Positions 5,146 to 5,916 of a stretch of DNA of 5,916 nt are shown one piece after another. Source of the DNA: an uncultured Pirellula sp. (lineage in GTDB: Bacteria > Planctomycetota > Planctomycetia > Pirellulales > Pirellulaceae); assembly GCA_903837255.1 (NCBI GenBank), contig CAILTZ010000198.1:1-5916 (forward strand), in the 5' to 3' direction. The translations under genes and the position numbers were made by a program. The first letter of the stretch is position 1. Each line of letters begins with the position of its first letter. The notes under the pieces are model-generated. The model saw nothing but the letters and a program-made list of their open reading frames with translations, was not told the origin of the DNA and did no database searches.

Positions 5146-5916
5146 ATGAGTGATCTAGTCATCGAAATCAAAAACCTAAGCCGTATGTTTGGGGATAAGC
5201 ATGCGTTACAGGACGTATCGCTCCGGGTCCCACGCGGAGGAGTCTTCGGTCTGATTGGAAGCAACGGGGCCGGCAAGACGACCCTCATTAAACATATCCT
5301 CGGATCGCATTATGCCCAAAGTGGTTCGGTAAGCGTCTTTGGGTTCGATCCGGTGGCAGAACCGGTCCAGGTGCTCGGCAGGATCGGATACATGTCCGAG
5401 GATCGGGACGTACCAAGCTGGATGCGAGTCCAAGAGGTTATTGACTTTACCAAGGCTTTCTATCCAGGTTGGGACTCAGCCTATGCGGGCCAATTGCGAG
5501 AGCTATTCGAGTTGGATCTAAAGCAAAAAATTAGAAATTTGTCTCGTGGGCAAACCGCGAGAGTCTGCCTGCTGCTTGCACTGGCCCATCGCCCCGAACT
5601 TCTGGTCCTGGATGAACCTTCCTCAGGCCTGGACCCTGTGATCCGCCGCGATATTCTCACGGCCATCGTCCGCACGACGGCAGACGAAGGTCGCACGGTG
5701 CTGTTTTCATCGCATCTGCTTGATGAAATTGAAAGGCTCGCCGATCGCGTTGCGATCCTACACCAAGGACGCGTTGTGTTGAATCAGCCACTTGAGACCA
5801 TCCTCGAATCGTATCATCGTGTAACGCTTCGATTCGATGAATTCTCCGCAGTCGCACCAAACCTTTCCGGAGCGATGCGCAGTGAGGGTAAAGGCCATGA
5901 GTGGACTTACCTATAC
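5146..5916 (+). CDS. ABC transporter ATP-binding protein, YtrB/CcmA-like (3'-partial)
   Basis: The first 257 residues of an ABC ATPase are visible; the frame stays open to the window edge. All nucleotide-binding motifs are present: Walker A GSNGAGKT (38-45), an SEDRD segment at the Q-loop region with Glu85 where many ABC proteins have Gln, signature LSRGQ (132-136), Walker B LLVLDEP with Asp156 and catalytic Glu157, D-loop SGLD (160-163) and the switch His190 in FSSHLLDEIE. After about residue 220 a C-terminal extension begins (VTLRFDEFSAV...), as in many ABC-2 type exporters. The protein would energise an exporter from the cytoplasmic face; the partner permease is expected just downstream. 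Pairing with a YtrA-type regulator six bases upstream supports a YtrB-like role, perhaps in envelope stress or export of lipophilic compounds, but the substrate is unknown. The gene has its own ribosome binding site. Confidence 0.93.
   Translation, partial: MSDLVIEIKNLSRMFGDKHALQDVSLRVPRGGVFGLIGSNGAGKTTLIKHILGSHYAQSGSVSVFGFDPVAEPVQVLGRIGYMSEDRDVPSWMRVQEVIDFTKAFYPGWDSAYAGQLRELFELDLKQKIRNLSRGQTARVCLLLALAHRPELLVLDEPSSGLDPVIRRDILTAIVRTTADEGRTVLFSSHLLDEIERLADRVAILHQGRVVLNQPLETILESYHRVTLRFDEFSAVAPNLSGAMRSEGKGHEWTYLY

Noticed and set aside
1..5916. tRNA, rRNA or known riboswitch
   Set aside because: No cloverleaf, rRNA signature or recognisable Mg2+ leader was found by eye, including upstream of corA.

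Overview
The window looks like chromosomal DNA of a Gram-negative, moderately GC-rich bacterium, most likely a planctomycete (Pirellulales-like). This rests on three things: the style of the glutamate dehydrogenase tail and of the large TPR lipoprotein, which resemble planctomycete proteins as I recall them; a KdsA gene, which implies Kdo and an outer membrane; and weak or absent Shine-Dalgarno sites on several genes. No database search was possible, so the taxonomy is inference.

Layout. The left part (3-2957, plus strand) holds the last 63 codons of a Glu/Leu/Phe/Val-type dehydrogenase, then kdsA (Kdo-8-phosphate synthase with the metal-binding cysteine), then a lipoprotein of about 600 residues with a degenerate transglutaminase-like segment and C-terminal TPR-like helices. 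The gaps are 55 and 41 bases, so the three may be co-transcribed, although their functions are not obviously linked. Next comes a CorA-type divalent cation channel on the minus strand. Its 3' end overlaps the lipoprotein gene tail to tail by 36 bases.

The 739 bases between the divergent corA and gntR genes are mostly non-coding. They hold a tandem array of a 209-211 base unit (about 2.5 copies, 4132-4650) rich in short direct and inverted sub-repeats, including a perfect 11-bp hairpin stem. The array is followed by an A/T-tract inverted repeat, a sigma70-like promoter whose -10 is covered by a 12-bp palindrome, and a strong ribosome binding site.

The right part (4747-5916, plus strand) is a two-gene unit: a short GntR regulator of the YtrA type and, six bases on, an ABC transporter ATPase that runs off the window. 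By analogy with ytr-type operons, the regulator probably represses its own promoter and controls an ABC exporter whose membrane subunit should lie downstream.

Nothing here is clearly a new defence or mobile system. The items most worth a second look are the structured tandem repeat array, the palindrome in the gntR promoter, and the transglutaminase-like lipoprotein that seems to lack its catalytic triad.
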